Part shown: positions 1 to 8,009 of the stretch, piece by piece
Layout of the letters: the number at the start of each line of letters is the position of its first letter
Position numbering within the stretch: position 1 is the first letter of the stretch
Assembly (NCBI GenBank): GCA_002389505.1
Contig: DGPA01000002.1
Location: forward strand, 1 to 30,753
Source of the DNA: Halieaceae bacterium UBA4452
GTDB lineage: Bacteria; Pseudomonadota; Gammaproteobacteria; Pseudomonadales; Halieaceae
Direction of reading: 5' to 3'
Length of the DNA: 30,753 nt
Notes under the pieces: generated by a model
Told to the model about the DNA's origin: nothing
The model's input: the letters and a program-made list of their open reading frames with translations, nothing else
The model's database searches: none
Program-made: the position numbers and the translations under genes

Positions 1-27
1 ATCCTGATAGACCTATGGGCGCAAATA

Positions 28-143
28 TAGGAAATATTAATCGCGGATTGAGAGTAGACGCCCTCGCTGATTGTGTTGACTGGACCTGCTGACCTGTCGA
101 ATCTCCCTGCTATTGACCCGAAATCCTGATCGCGGTGTTGAAC
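28..143. repeat. 116-bp direct repeat, copy A
   Basis: This stretch recurs in the same orientation at 4551-4666 with three single-base differences. It starts at TAGGAAATATTAA and ends at GTGTTGAAC; bases outside these limits do not match. In copy B the sequence codes in frame (minus strand) for the last residues of an integrase remnant. In copy A that frame meets a stop immediately upstream, so it is non-coding. The last four bases are GAAC, after which an IS91-type remnant begins. Confidence 0.95.
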
Positions 144-348
144 ATGTCATTCAAATCCGTTCATTCCTGAACGGGTGCACGCGGCAGTTCATGGCGTGCG
201 GTTTTCACTGGCTTCCTTGATGGTGGAGTGCTGTTGTGCTGGAATCCTTCCCAGCGAAAAGAGCCAAAGTACCCCAGGGCACCCTCTCTTGATGCTTTGC
301 ATAGCCCAGGCCAGCTTCTCGACCGCTGCGCGGTCTCACCTTCTCAAT
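140..348 (-). other. Candidate ori end of the IS91-like remnant
   Basis: This 205-base stretch lies between the transposase stop and direct repeat A and has no convincing gene. It starts right after GAAC (140-143). A perfect 7-bp inverted repeat with a 4-base loop, CCGTTCA/TGAACGG, lies at 157-174. IS91-family elements are known to insert 3' of GAAC or CAAG, with the end downstream of the transposase gene (ori end) next to that tetranucleotide, and their ends carry small hairpins. Position and orientation fit that model, but the call is inference because the element's ends are not known from the sequence alone. Confidence 0.5.
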
Positions 349-914
349 TCACCTTGTCTTAGGCGGTGCTCTGGTCGGTGGTGCTAGGTGTGTCAGGGCG
401 GGGGTGTTCCGCTCCTTTCTCTCAAGATGAGCTAGAATTCTATCGATGACGTCTTGGTCCTCGATACAGGCGGTGACCTTCACAGTCCCCCCGCAGCGGC
501 TGCAGAGTTCGATGTCTATGTTGAAAACTCGCTTGAGTCGCTGAGCCCAGGTCATACCCGATAAAGCGGGGCAGGCCCTGGCGCTCGGCGGCCGTGCGGA
601 CTTCTGCGTTGGCGATAGGCTTGATGCCTTTCCCGCGCCTGCCTGGTGTGATCAGCCCACGACAGCGGTGGTTCGGCGCCAGGACACCGTGGTAACGAGT
701 GTGGTTGACGCGGGGTTTGGGTACCAGGGCAGCCAGACGGGCAACGAAATCCACCGGTTCGAAGGCCACCTGTGTCGTTCCATCTCGGTGCGGTGTCTTC
801 AGCGTGTAGACCACCTTGCCCGTGGCGCTCAGTGAAAGTCGGGGAACTGCTACGGCCGGGCGGGAAATGTACCGGCACAGACGCTCACGCTTATCTTTCT
901 GATGGAGGTACCTG
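349..914 (-). pseudogene. IS91-family transposase remnant (5'-truncated, frameshifted)
   Basis: The reading frame contains pieces typical of IS91/IS801-type rolling-circle transposases: RERLCRYISRPAV, LKTPHRDGTTQVAFEPVDF, ALVPKPRVNHTRYHGVLAPN and, in another frame, MTWAQRLKRVFNIDIELC followed by CxxCGG. The first pieces read in one frame to about 555, and the C-terminal MTWAQRLKRVF block continues one frame over, so there is a frameshift near 545-560. Upstream the frame runs into a TAG near 920, and the N-terminal zinc-binding and catalytic Tyr parts are missing. Functional IS91 transposases are about 400-500 residues, whereas under 190 remain here. It cannot be active. It borders direct repeat A and marks past mobile-element activity beside the downstream envelope gene cluster. 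Confidence 0.85.
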
Positions 915-1010
915 CGCTATTGGATGAGCGGGCTCGGACCCGCCCAGTGCCAGCTGCTGTCGTTAAAAAAGCGGAAACGCTGCTGTCTCTGGTTGAACTG
1001 ACGCACCCAT

Positions 1011-1032
1011 CGGGAGCGCCTGTTCGCTCCCG
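1011..1032 (-). terminator. Hairpin directly after the lipoprotein gene stop
   Basis: CGGGAGCG (1011-1018) and CGCTCCCG (1025-1032) form a perfect 8-bp GC-rich stem with a 6-base loop, touching the stop codon of the DUF4136 gene. No T run follows on the minus strand, so it is not a canonical intrinsic terminator. It may serve as a 3' stabilising or weak termination structure. Confidence 0.35.
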
Positions 1033-1644
1033 TTACGGTGCGGTTTTCACGGCGCCGGGTGGGAAATCCTTGAGAACAAGGCGGGCAGCACTGTCGATGG
1101 TTGCCTGATCTTTAAGCATCTCACCTTTCATTTTGGACTGGGTCACACTGCGCCATACGGAGCGATTTTTCGCGGGATCAACCATGTCGACAATGAACGT
1201 TCCCTGCGTATAGTCAGTGACTTGAACATCGGTGGTGTTCATGCAGTTGTAGCAGTTGTACATGGCGTAACGATTGTAGCGACTGTATCCCATGCTCATG
1301 CCGTAGTTGGGCGAGCTCGTCGTTCTCACGACCTGCTTTTCTACGGTGTTCAAATGCCAGCTGACCAAAAGGTCGGCATCCCGTGCGCTGTCGACCAGTG
1401 TGTAGCCTTTTCCGTCCAGTGCAGTCCCCAGTGCCTCTTTGATGCGGTCCTTCTGGAAGTCAGTAAGTTGCATCGGGTTATTGCCCGTTACGCTCCCACT
1501 GAGGGCGTAAAAGCCGATCTTGGTGTCCCCGGAGAAATCATGTTCAACATCGTAATCAACGGACGGTTTTGGGGGTGGTGTTGCGCAGGCGGCAAGCAGC
1601 ATAAGGATCAGTGCAGCGAACGACAGGTTAAGGCTTCTGAGCAT
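1033..1644 (-). CDS. DUF4136-family lipoprotein
   Basis: The product is 203 residues. A signal peptide ends in the lipobox LLAAC with Cys20, followed by a Pro-rich linker (TPPPKPS), so it should be a lipidated envelope protein. The body, including YDVEHDFSGDTKIGFYAL near the start and DADLLVSWHLNTVEKQV in the middle, matches the style of DUF4136 lipoproteins, whose molecular role is unknown. A Tyr/Asn/Met-rich stretch around residues 112-140 is typical of the variable insert of this family. An SD-like AGGAGAAAC precedes the ATG. It is the last gene of a minus-strand cluster of four exported proteins; the gap to the preceding broken gene is 41 bases. Confidence 0.8.
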   Translation of the reverse strand: MLRSLNLSFAALILMLLAACATPPPKPSVDYDVEHDFSGDTKIGFYALSGSVTGNNPMQLTDFQKDRIKEALGTALDGKGYTLVDSARDADLLVSWHLNTVEKQVVRTTSSPNYGMSMGYSRYNRYAMYNCYNCMNTTDVQVTDYTQGTFIVDMVDPAKNRSVWRSVTQSKMKGEMLKDQATIDSAARLVLKDFPPGAVKTAP

Positions 1645-1685
1645 GATGTTTCTCCTTCGGATATGGGCAGAGTGTAGCAGAGACC

Positions 1686-2249
1686 TCAGCTCTGCGAAGC
1701 CGTACCAAGCAAACCACCGGGACAGGTCGATGCCAACTGCTGCAGCGCTTGAATGTGAGCTTTGGATATGTCGCGCAAAATCCCTAATTTAGCGTAACGG
1801 GCATCAGCCCACGTTGTGTAGTTGGCAGGCGCTACCGATGAAAGCTGCTGCTCGATCCGCCTGACCGCTGGGAGCAACTGTCTCTCTAATTCGAGCACTT
1901 TCGCGGGGGGCTCCAGATCATCCTGAAAACAGCTCTCAACGACCTTGATGTCGTGAACCACAACCAGCCGCGCAGTGAAATCAACATCGCTCTTGGCAGT
2001 GAATTTGGCCGAACCGATCCAACTCCGATCACTGTCGCTCGGTATGACCTTGATAACGACGCGTGCAGTAACGACCTCATAGTCCTGCCAGTCTTCCAGT
2101 TGTGGCATCTGAATCTCAATGCAGCCCTGTTCAAATTGCAGGGTCCTGGGTTAACTGGGTGCTCCGACCACTTGCTGTTGCTCAGCCGCATACAAGCTTG
2201 CTGTGCTGAGCCCGATGACCAGCAGTAGGAACTTCAATACCGAATTCAT
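1686..2249 (-). pseudogene. Secreted protein of unknown function interrupted by in-frame TAA
   Basis: Read from the ATG at 2249, the frame gives a clear signal peptide (MNSVLKFLLLVIGLSTASLY, cleavage near AAEQ) and then QQVVGAPS, TAA (2151-2153) and, in the same frame, PRTLQFEQGCIEIQMPQLED and on to the stop at 1686. One nonsense codon therefore separates the signal peptide from a 140-residue body that is otherwise open. Without it the protein would be 187 residues. The body may contain a metal-dependent-hydrolase-like or DUF922-type fold, but I do not recognise a family. The remnant could still be translated from the ATG at 2108, giving a cytoplasmic product without export signal. It lies 22 bases after the barrel gene, in the same apparent operon. 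A sequencing error or recoding cannot be excluded. Confidence 0.7.
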
Positions 2250-2271
2250 GGAGATGACCCCATCAGACCCC

Positions 2272-3045
2272 TCAAAAAGAGAAGGTGTAACCCAGCATCG
2301 GACCGCTCATGGTAATTTTACTTTCTACCGAGCCACGTTCGACACCGGAGCCCAGATCAAGCTCAAAATGCCGATAGCCCAGTCGAATATGATTGCCGTC
2401 ATCACCACCAAGACGATAGCCAAGCACCGCTTGCGCGCCCCAACTGCCGTCGGTATCACCTGCTGACGCATCAGCAGTTAATACCAAGTTCCACTTTTCG
2501 GAAATTTCTCTATTGAAGCGCACACCCAGCAATCCATCCAGATAGGTTTCGCTGGCATCAATAACCCGTCGATCAAGCTGCAGGCGACCGATCTCACGGA
2601 GATCGATTGTCTGATCAAAGTCGATTAAACGAATCCCATAGTGGAATCCAAATCCGGAATCAGTCCCATTCGGGTAATATGTGCCGCCCAGGTCTGCCAA
2701 CACCAGCTCGGGATCGGCCTTCGCCCGAATTTGTCGACCAAGCACAGAGTAGTTTCGTGCCTCATCACCGAGATCAGTGATGATCACATCAGCAAACACA
2801 CCCATTTTTTCGGCTCGTCCCTCAACGTGCAGCATAAGCGCACCGTCCAGATCATCCAGCAAATCGGCAAACTCTACCTCCGCATTCAGAACCACCTGAT
2901 CATTAACGCTCGCATCCAGCGTAGAGTCTGGCGCCCATAAATAGGGGGTCACCTTCCACTGCCACCCAGCGGCACTGACGTTGGCAGAAAACGCCATGGC
3001 AAAGCCCAGCAGCAAAGCATTCGATACACCCATTTTCTTGTTCAT
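2272..3045 (-). CDS. Outer-membrane beta-barrel protein, function unknown
   Basis: The product is 257 residues from the ATG at 3045, chosen because GAGGAG lies seven bases upstream; the open frame extends further but without a ribosome site. A signal peptide (KMGVSNALLLGFAMAFSANV, cleavage after VSAA) leads into GWQWKVTPYLWAPDSTLDAS, an opening typical of small Gram-negative porin-like barrels. The rest alternates short amphipathic strands with Asp/Gly turns, and the last residues MLGYTFSF end in Phe, the outer-membrane sorting signal recognised by BamA. Its closest recognisable style is the 'hypothetical outer membrane protein' group found near DUF-type lipoproteins. The ligand or cargo is unknown. 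It sits 31 bases after an unknown secreted protein gene, so the cluster is probably cotranscribed. Confidence 0.75.
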   Translation of the reverse strand: MNKKMGVSNALLLGFAMAFSANVSAAGWQWKVTPYLWAPDSTLDASVNDQVVLNAEVEFADLLDDLDGALMLHVEGRAEKMGVFADVIITDLGDEARNYSVLGRQIRAKADPELVLADLGGTYYPNGTDSGFGFHYGIRLIDFDQTIDLREIGRLQLDRRVIDASETYLDGLLGVRFNREISEKWNLVLTADASAGDTDGSWGAQAVLGYRLGGDDGNHIRLGYRHFELDLGSGVERGSVESKITMSGPMLGYTFSF

Positions 3046-3076
3046 CAGACTCCTCATAGCACCGCCATAAGCAGGC

Positions 3077-4417
3077 TTATTGTTTGCTACGACCGGTGCT
3101 GGCAACACACACCCAGCCCAGCGACTCCAATTGACGTCGTGCCAGACTGGACATGCCGCCCTGAACTCTGAGTTCAAGCTTATGTCCCGGCGCGCGTTTG
3201 CGTAAATCCTCTGTCAGGCTGGTTGCCGATGCACTGACACTACTGGTCCAGCCGAGATAGTCTACCGGCGCGAAGAAAACATAGGTTCCGCTGCGCGTTT
3301 CCAGTAACGGCCAGATTGCACTACCCGCTATGCTGGCTGCGGGTTGCTGCCTTGAATGATAGTCAGCAAAGGACTCGGCAATCTCAGCAAAAGCAAGCGC
3401 CTCGGAGCGACTCTCGGCAGCGACCGCAGCGTCGACCAACACGGCGCGGCCGCGCACTCTATCGAGCTTCTCCAGCGCGCTGACGACCATGGTCTGCAAG
3501 CTGGGACTGTAATGCTTATTGGAAAAAAAACGCTTTACCTCGTCTTCCGATACGCCCATCTCGGCCAGCGACTTCTCATTGCGCAACTGCAGATCTACCG
3601 GATGAGTATCCCAAACCAGATCATTCACATCGCTCAAGGTATCTATGCCTGACGGCAGGCCCGGCACCACTTGACCGGCACCAAAGCTACCTGCGGTCAT
3701 CACCCAAGCAACTTCGGATAACTCATTCTGTAGCACTTTATTAGGTGAATACGGGTCAACTCCCAGTTGCTTGGCTAACGTTCGAATCGACTTGTTCTGC
3801 CCCAACTGGCTCTTGCCCCACTCGATGCCGGCCTCGGCGCCCTGCTCAACAATCTCGGTACCGGATACCGGGTCAGACTCGCTCTCGCCATCCTGCTGTG
3901 CAGATTTTTCTTTACGTTCGTCGTTAAGTCGTTTTGCTTCCTTGGTGGCGTCTGAAATCTGCCGTGCAGTGCGCTTAAACAAGCGCCCAACGCCCTGCGG
4001 GACGCCTTTTAACGTATCAACCGGTTGTTCGGCTATTTTCTGTACCGTTTGAATCGGCTTTTGCGCTGCACTAACCACGGCCTCACCGAACACATCGGTT
4101 TTTTGTAAACCACGCAATTTGTCAATTGCCTTCAATTCATGTAGTAGCGCACGTAAACGTTGGTCACTATCAGCGCTAAATTCACCAAAATCCGAGCTGA
4201 CTGTGTAGTGATTCATGAAGCCACGATTGATTACCTGATCGGCGATCCGATAATGCTCGCCTTGCAAAGGTTGATTTGCCACTAGCGTCGCTGCACTCAA
4301 CGTCATCACTGAGGGATCGAAGTCGGCAGCAAGCACGGTGCTTTGCATGAGCAACAGAGCCGATGCCCATACAGAAACCGGGTTCAGACGGCGGCACGAA
4401 AATGCGCCGGATCCCAT
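3077..4417 (-). CDS. Large secreted or periplasmic protein of unknown function
   Basis: From the ATG at 4417 the product is 446 residues. It begins with a signal peptide: Arg-Arg n-region, hydrophobic VSVWASALLLMQ, cleavage near VLAA. The start is uncertain: in-frame starts also exist at 4438, 4456 and 4465, and GGAG lies unusually close to 4417. After a region reading YRIADQVINRGFMNHYTVSS come predicted helical, charged segments, including KEAKRLNDERKEKSAQQDGE (about residue 155-180), which could be a coiled coil. A central block contains LAKQLGVDPYSPNKVLQNEL. No catalytic motif is recognised. Proteins with this GVDPYSxNxxLQxxL-type segment occur as uncharacterised secreted proteins in proteobacteria. 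It is the first gene of the minus-strand exported cluster. Confidence 0.75.
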   Translation of the reverse strand: MGSGAFSCRRLNPVSVWASALLLMQSTVLAADFDPSVMTLSAATLVANQPLQGEHYRIADQVINRGFMNHYTVSSDFGEFSADSDQRLRALLHELKAIDKLRGLQKTDVFGEAVVSAAQKPIQTVQKIAEQPVDTLKGVPQGVGRLFKRTARQISDATKEAKRLNDERKEKSAQQDGESESDPVSGTEIVEQGAEAGIEWGKSQLGQNKSIRTLAKQLGVDPYSPNKVLQNELSEVAWVMTAGSFGAGQVVPGLPSGIDTLSDVNDLVWDTHPVDLQLRNEKSLAEMGVSEDEVKRFFSNKHYSPSLQTMVVSALEKLDRVRGRAVLVDAAVAAESRSEALAFAEIAESFADYHSRQQPAASIAGSAIWPLLETRSGTYVFFAPVDYLGWTSSVSASATSLTEDLRKRAPGHKLELRVQGGMSSLARRQLESLGWVCVASTGRSKQ

Positions 4418-4549
4418 TCTCCTACTCTCAGCAATCATTGCTATCTGGCAGGTCATCCTGCCCAAACCACGGGTTGTCCACCTGAGCCTTCATTTGCATC
4501 GCACACTTTATCGTTTTCTCCAGCATTTCACACACATTATCATATAAGT

Positions 4550-5119
4550 CTAGGAAATATTAACCGCGGATTGAGAGTAGACGCCCTCGCTGATTGTGTT
4601 GACTGGACCTGCTGACCTGTCGAATCTCCCTGCTATTGATCTGAAATCCTGATCGCGGTGTTGAACCCCTGCTTCCAAAATAGATTCAGGCATCTTCTTG
4701 GCTTCAGGGTAGTTCCTTTCCCAGCCAGGATGGTGTTGATTCTGATGGATGCCTAGAGCGTCATCTAGCATTGCGTCGAACTCAGGATTCATAACGTCAA
4801 CGTCGGCTAGGCTACCTTGGGCAATGCCACGCGCCTCAAGAAGTCCTTTGGCAGCTTTGCCAGCCACGGCCTCGCTAACGTCACGCGCATCGCTGCTACG
4901 GATGAACCTACACAGGTCTTCAAAACGCTGATTGCAGTCGTCAATGGCTTTGGTGATCTGGGATACTGGAGCGGCTTTGGTGAGCTTGAGTGGTACGAGG
5001 TATGTACTGGATATGTCTAGCTGTTTGGCCCTGGCTCGTAGGGCGACTGGAAGCCACCTTTGATAGGCCAGTCAATCACTGTTTTCTTTAGCTTTCAGAT
5101 GCTTGATTTTCAATGTCAT
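4550..5119 (-). pseudogene. Tyrosine-recombinase (phage-type integrase) N-terminal remnant
   Basis: Reading from ATG 5119 gives MTLKIKHLKAKENSD, then TGA (5072-5074), then LAYQRWLPVALRARAKQ, STYLVPLKLT and a helical stretch. The pattern 'xxYxRRxPxxLRxRAKQLxxxxxYxxSLKLT' is that of the N-terminal arm of gammaproteobacterial site-specific integrases. The TGA probably replaced a Trp codon. The frame ends at TAG 4550 after about 174 further codons, inside direct repeat B, so the SAM-like core-binding and catalytic domains with the R..H.R..Y tetrad are absent. Its position 130 bases from the 3' end of tRNA-Leu is classical for an element integrated in a tRNA gene. Family assignment rests on pattern recognition of the N-terminal arm only. 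Confidence 0.65.
4551..4666. repeat. 116-bp direct repeat, copy B
   Basis: Same sequence and orientation as 28-143, with three substitutions (T/C at 4563, C/T at 4660 and 4662 by alignment). Here it is joined without break to the integrase remnant, supplying its last codons on the minus strand up to TAG at 4550. It ends at GAAC (4663-4666), as does copy A. The two copies enclose about 4.4 kb that includes the IS91 remnant and the exported-protein cluster. Confidence 0.95.
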
Positions 5120-5250
5120 GACTTCTAGATTAGCAGGGTCATTCCATTAAAACTGTCCTTACACTATCTCTGAGATCGGTATGTGCTCTTGGGAAATGCT
5201 AAGAATATTGTTTTAAATCAAAGGCTTATATTTATTTGGCGTTGTATGGA

Positions 5251-5337
5251 TGGTGCCCAGAAGAGGACTTGAACCTCCACGGCCTTGCGGCCACCAGCAC
5301 CTGAAGCTGGCGTGTCTACCAATTTCACCACCTGGGC
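5251..5337 (-). tRNA. tRNA-Leu (anticodon CAG)
   Basis: The minus strand folds into a full class II tRNA: acceptor GCCCAGG pairs with TCTGGGC (one G-T pair), the D arm contains GGTAGACA, the anticodon stem CCAGC/GCTGG carries loop TTCAGGT with anticodon CAG, a long variable arm TGGCCGCAAGGCCG follows, and the T arm is GGTTCAAGTCC. Discriminator A and an encoded CCA complete 87 bases. The long variable arm and the CAG anticodon identify leucine, decoding CUG. It lies divergent from rnr. An integrase remnant sits beyond its 3' end, so the tRNA 3' part is a likely attachment site; no second copy of the 3' end was seen in this window. Confidence 0.97.
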
Positions 5338-5580
5338 ATTGTCGGTGGAATACTCAGCGTGTGGGCGCTTAATAAAGCGATAACACCCTGCCTGTCCGTG
5401 GGTGACTGGGAATTTGTCACTGCCTGTGAGGCCCCGCGTTTAGCGGCCAAGCGGCGTGCAGCGTAAATCCGCAAGGCGTGGCTTGTCAACGGTTACAGGC
5501 GCTGTAAAGCGGCTTTGTCAGCATCGGCGGGTAAAATCAGGGGTTTTTCTCGTCTTTCAATAATCCCGTAGATTGTCCCA

Positions 5581-5608
5581 TACGCAAAAAGTCATGTGCG
5601 CGTATACT
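5581..5608 (+). promoter_or_regulatory. Candidate sigma-70 promoter for rnr
   Basis: TATACT (5603-5608, five of six consensus bases) lies 16 bases after TACGCA (5581-5586, a weak -35). A transcript would begin near 5615, very close to the GTG at 5619, which would favour the TTG at 5643 or a near-leaderless message. This is pattern evidence only. Confidence 0.3.
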
Positions 5609-5618
5609 GAGCGACCAC

Positions 5619-8009
5619 GTGTCCAGCCAGTTAGAGACTATTTTGACATCGAGTAAAGATAAGCCGCGTCGCGGAGCCCCCGCCGACCCTCATGCCCAGC
5701 GCGAGGCCGGTAAATACGAGAACCCTATTGCCAGTCGCGAAGTGATTCTCGCTGTACTCAACAAGGGCGGCACTGTTATGAAGTTTCCCGTGTTGGCAGC
5801 GGCATTAAACTTGACCAGCGACGACAATCTTGAGGCCCTGCGTCGCCGCGTTAATGCCATGCAGCGTGACGGCCAAATCCACATCGATCGCCGAGGTCGT
5901 CTTGGTTTGGTGGATAAGCTGGAGTTAAAACGCTGTCGCGTTATTGGCCACCGTGACGGCTATGGATTTGCTCGACCAATGGAAGAGGGCGATGATTTCT
6001 TCCTCTCCAATAAGGAAATGCAGAGGGTATTTGATGGTGATGAGGTCCTTGTCGCGGTGTCCGGTGTTGACCCGCGTGGTCGTTCTGAGGGCAAGATTGT
6101 TGAGGTACTAAAGCACGCCGTCGATGAGCTCCCGGGCCGTTATATGGAGGAGGGTGGCATTGGCTATCTCAACCCCTACAACACGCGCATCAGTCAGCGA
6201 ATTCTCGTGCCACCCCCTCAAAAAAACGGTGCTGTACCCGGCCAGATGGTGTCGGTGCGCATCACCGACTATCCCTCGCAAATTCTGGGTGCTAAGGGCG
6301 AGGTCATTGCTATTTTGGGTGACCACCTGGATCCAGGATTAGAGATTGATATTGCCATAAAGGCGCATCAAATCCCCAATGATTGGCCTGATGCGGTACT
6401 CGATGAAGCGGGACGGCTGGGCGATGAGCCTTCTGAAGAGGATAAGTTGGGGCGAGTCGATTTACGCGCCAAAGCCTTTGTCACGATTGACGGCGAAGAT
6501 GCACGAGATTTCGATGATGCGGTTTACTGTGAGGTGGCTGACGGGGGCTTTCGTTTGTGGGTCGCTATTGCCGATGTCTCTCATTACGTGCCGGTCGCGT
6601 CTGCGCTCGATAAGGAGGCCACCCTGAGAGGGAATTCGGTGTACTTTCCTGAACGGGTAGTGCCTATGTTTCCTGAAGCGTTATCCAACGGCTTATGTTC
6701 ACTAAAACCCCGGGTAGACCGGCTGGCAATGGTCGCCGAACTGAAGATCAGTGCTGAAGGCGAGGTCGTGGACAGTTTTTTCTATGAAGCGGTGATTCAT
6801 TCTCACGCGCGTCTGACCTACACGCAGGTGGGTGAAGTGTTGGATGAAGGCTGGCATGACGATGTTCCTAGCGAGCGCTATCCAGAACTGTCAAGGCTGC
6901 ATGCTCTGTACCGCGTATTGCGTTCAGCGCGAGATCGTCGGGGTGCCATCGATTTTGACACCGTAGAGACGCGAATTATTTTCAACGACGACCGCAAAAT
7001 CGAGTCGATAACCCCTGTCCATCGTAATGATGCCCACAAAGTGATTGAAGAGTGCATGTTGGCGGCAAATGTAGCGACCGCACACTTTTTAGAGTCATCG
7101 GAATTAGCAGCATTGTTTCGTGTCCACGACGGTCCGAGCGCCGAGCGGCTCGAGAACTTACGTGGCTTCCTCGGTGAGCTCGCTCTCGATTTGCCTGGCG
7201 GCGATGCGCCGACCCCTGCTGACTATCAACGGGTATTGTCGGCCATTGCCGAGCGTGAAGATGCGTCGGTCATCCAAACCATGATGCTCCGCTCCCTGAG
7301 TCAGGCGGTCTACCAGCCCGCTAACAACGGGCATTTTGGTTTGCATTACTCTGCCTATGCGCACTTTACCTCGCCGATTCGACGCTATCCCGACCTGCTA
7401 GTACACAGAGCGATTCGCCATCTCATCCGCTCACGGACCCCGTGCTCACAGGTGCGGCGAGTCGCAGGCGCTGGCGTGCTAAAAAAGGAACAAATTTATC
7501 CCTATTCGGTGGCCGATATCGCCATGCTGGGTGAGCAGTGCTCAATGACTGAGCGCCGCGCAGATGACGCTACTCGAGAAGTGGAGGCATGGCTTAAGTG
7601 CGAATTTTTACGTGACAAGGTAGGAGAGGTCTACAGCGGTGTCATTGCCGCGGTCACCGGCTTCGGTATTTTTGTTGAACTGGTCGATCTTTATATCGAA
7701 GGCTTGGTTCATATCAGTGCTTTGCCGGGGGATTACTATCATTTCGATCAGGCCAAGCAGCGCTTGATCGGTGAGCACACGCGTCGTGTCTTCCAGCTCG
7801 GTGGCGCGGTAACGGTAAAAGTGGCCCGGGTCGACTTGGACGAGCGCAAAATAGATTTAGAGATGGACGGGTTGCCTGACCCTAAAAAAAACCTAAAGGG
7901 TAAAAAATCCCCCGCGCGTCACCGAGCAGGGTCAACAGGAGCCGCCAAGAAACCGTCTTCGGCACCTGCCTCGCGATCCAAAAAGGGGCGGCGAGGGCGT
8001 AATAAATGA
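5619..8009 (+). CDS. rnr: Ribonuclease R
   Basis: RNase R is a processive 3'-5' exoribonuclease that degrades structured RNA and helps in rRNA and tmRNA quality control. The 796-residue product has the family order: winged-helix N-terminus (about 35-100, SREVILAVLNKGG), two cold-shock OB domains (CSD1 with GHRDGYGFARP, about 110-170; CSD2 to about 260), the RNB catalytic domain (about 280-620) with DGEDARDFDDAVY around 290-302 carrying the metal-binding Asp residues, and an S1 domain from about 668 (GVIAAVTGFGIFVELVDLYI). A Lys/Arg/Ser-rich tail fills the last 35 residues, as in E. coli RNase R. The start is GTG 5619 without a clear ribosome site; TTG 5643 is an alternative. The stop overlaps the rlmB start (ATGA), indicating coupling. 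Confidence 0.97.
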   Translation: MSSQLETILTSSKDKPRRGAPADPHAQREAGKYENPIASREVILAVLNKGGTVMKFPVLAAALNLTSDDNLEALRRRVNAMQRDGQIHIDRRGRLGLVDKLELKRCRVIGHRDGYGFARPMEEGDDFFLSNKEMQRVFDGDEVLVAVSGVDPRGRSEGKIVEVLKHAVDELPGRYMEEGGIGYLNPYNTRISQRILVPPPQKNGAVPGQMVSVRITDYPSQILGAKGEVIAILGDHLDPGLEIDIAIKAHQIPNDWPDAVLDEAGRLGDEPSEEDKLGRVDLRAKAFVTIDGEDARDFDDAVYCEVADGGFRLWVAIADVSHYVPVASALDKEATLRGNSVYFPERVVPMFPEALSNGLCSLKPRVDRLAMVAELKISAEGEVVDSFFYEAVIHSHARLTYTQVGEVLDEGWHDDVPSERYPELSRLHALYRVLRSARDRRGAIDFDTVETRIIFNDDRKIESITPVHRNDAHKVIEECMLAANVATAHFLESSELAALFRVHDGPSAERLENLRGFLGELALDLPGGDAPTPADYQRVLSAIAEREDASVIQTMMLRSLSQAVYQPANNGHFGLHYSAYAHFTSPIRRYPDLLVHRAIRHLIRSRTPCSQVRRVAGAGVLKKEQIYPYSVADIAMLGEQCSMTERRADDATREVEAWLKCEFLRDKVGEVYSGVIAAVTGFGIFVELVDLYIEGLVHISALPGDYYHFDQAKQRLIGEHTRRVFQLGGAVTVKVARVDLDERKIDLEMDGLPDPKKNLKGKKSPARHRAGSTGAAKKPSSAPASRSKKGRRGRNK

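Noticed and set aside
196..1050. 13-base direct repeat GTGCGGTTTTCAC at 196-208 and 1038-1050 on both sides of the IS remnant
   Set aside because: It could look like a target duplication, but IS91 elements make none, the second copy is inside the DUF4136 coding region, and 13-base matches are expected by chance in 30 kb.
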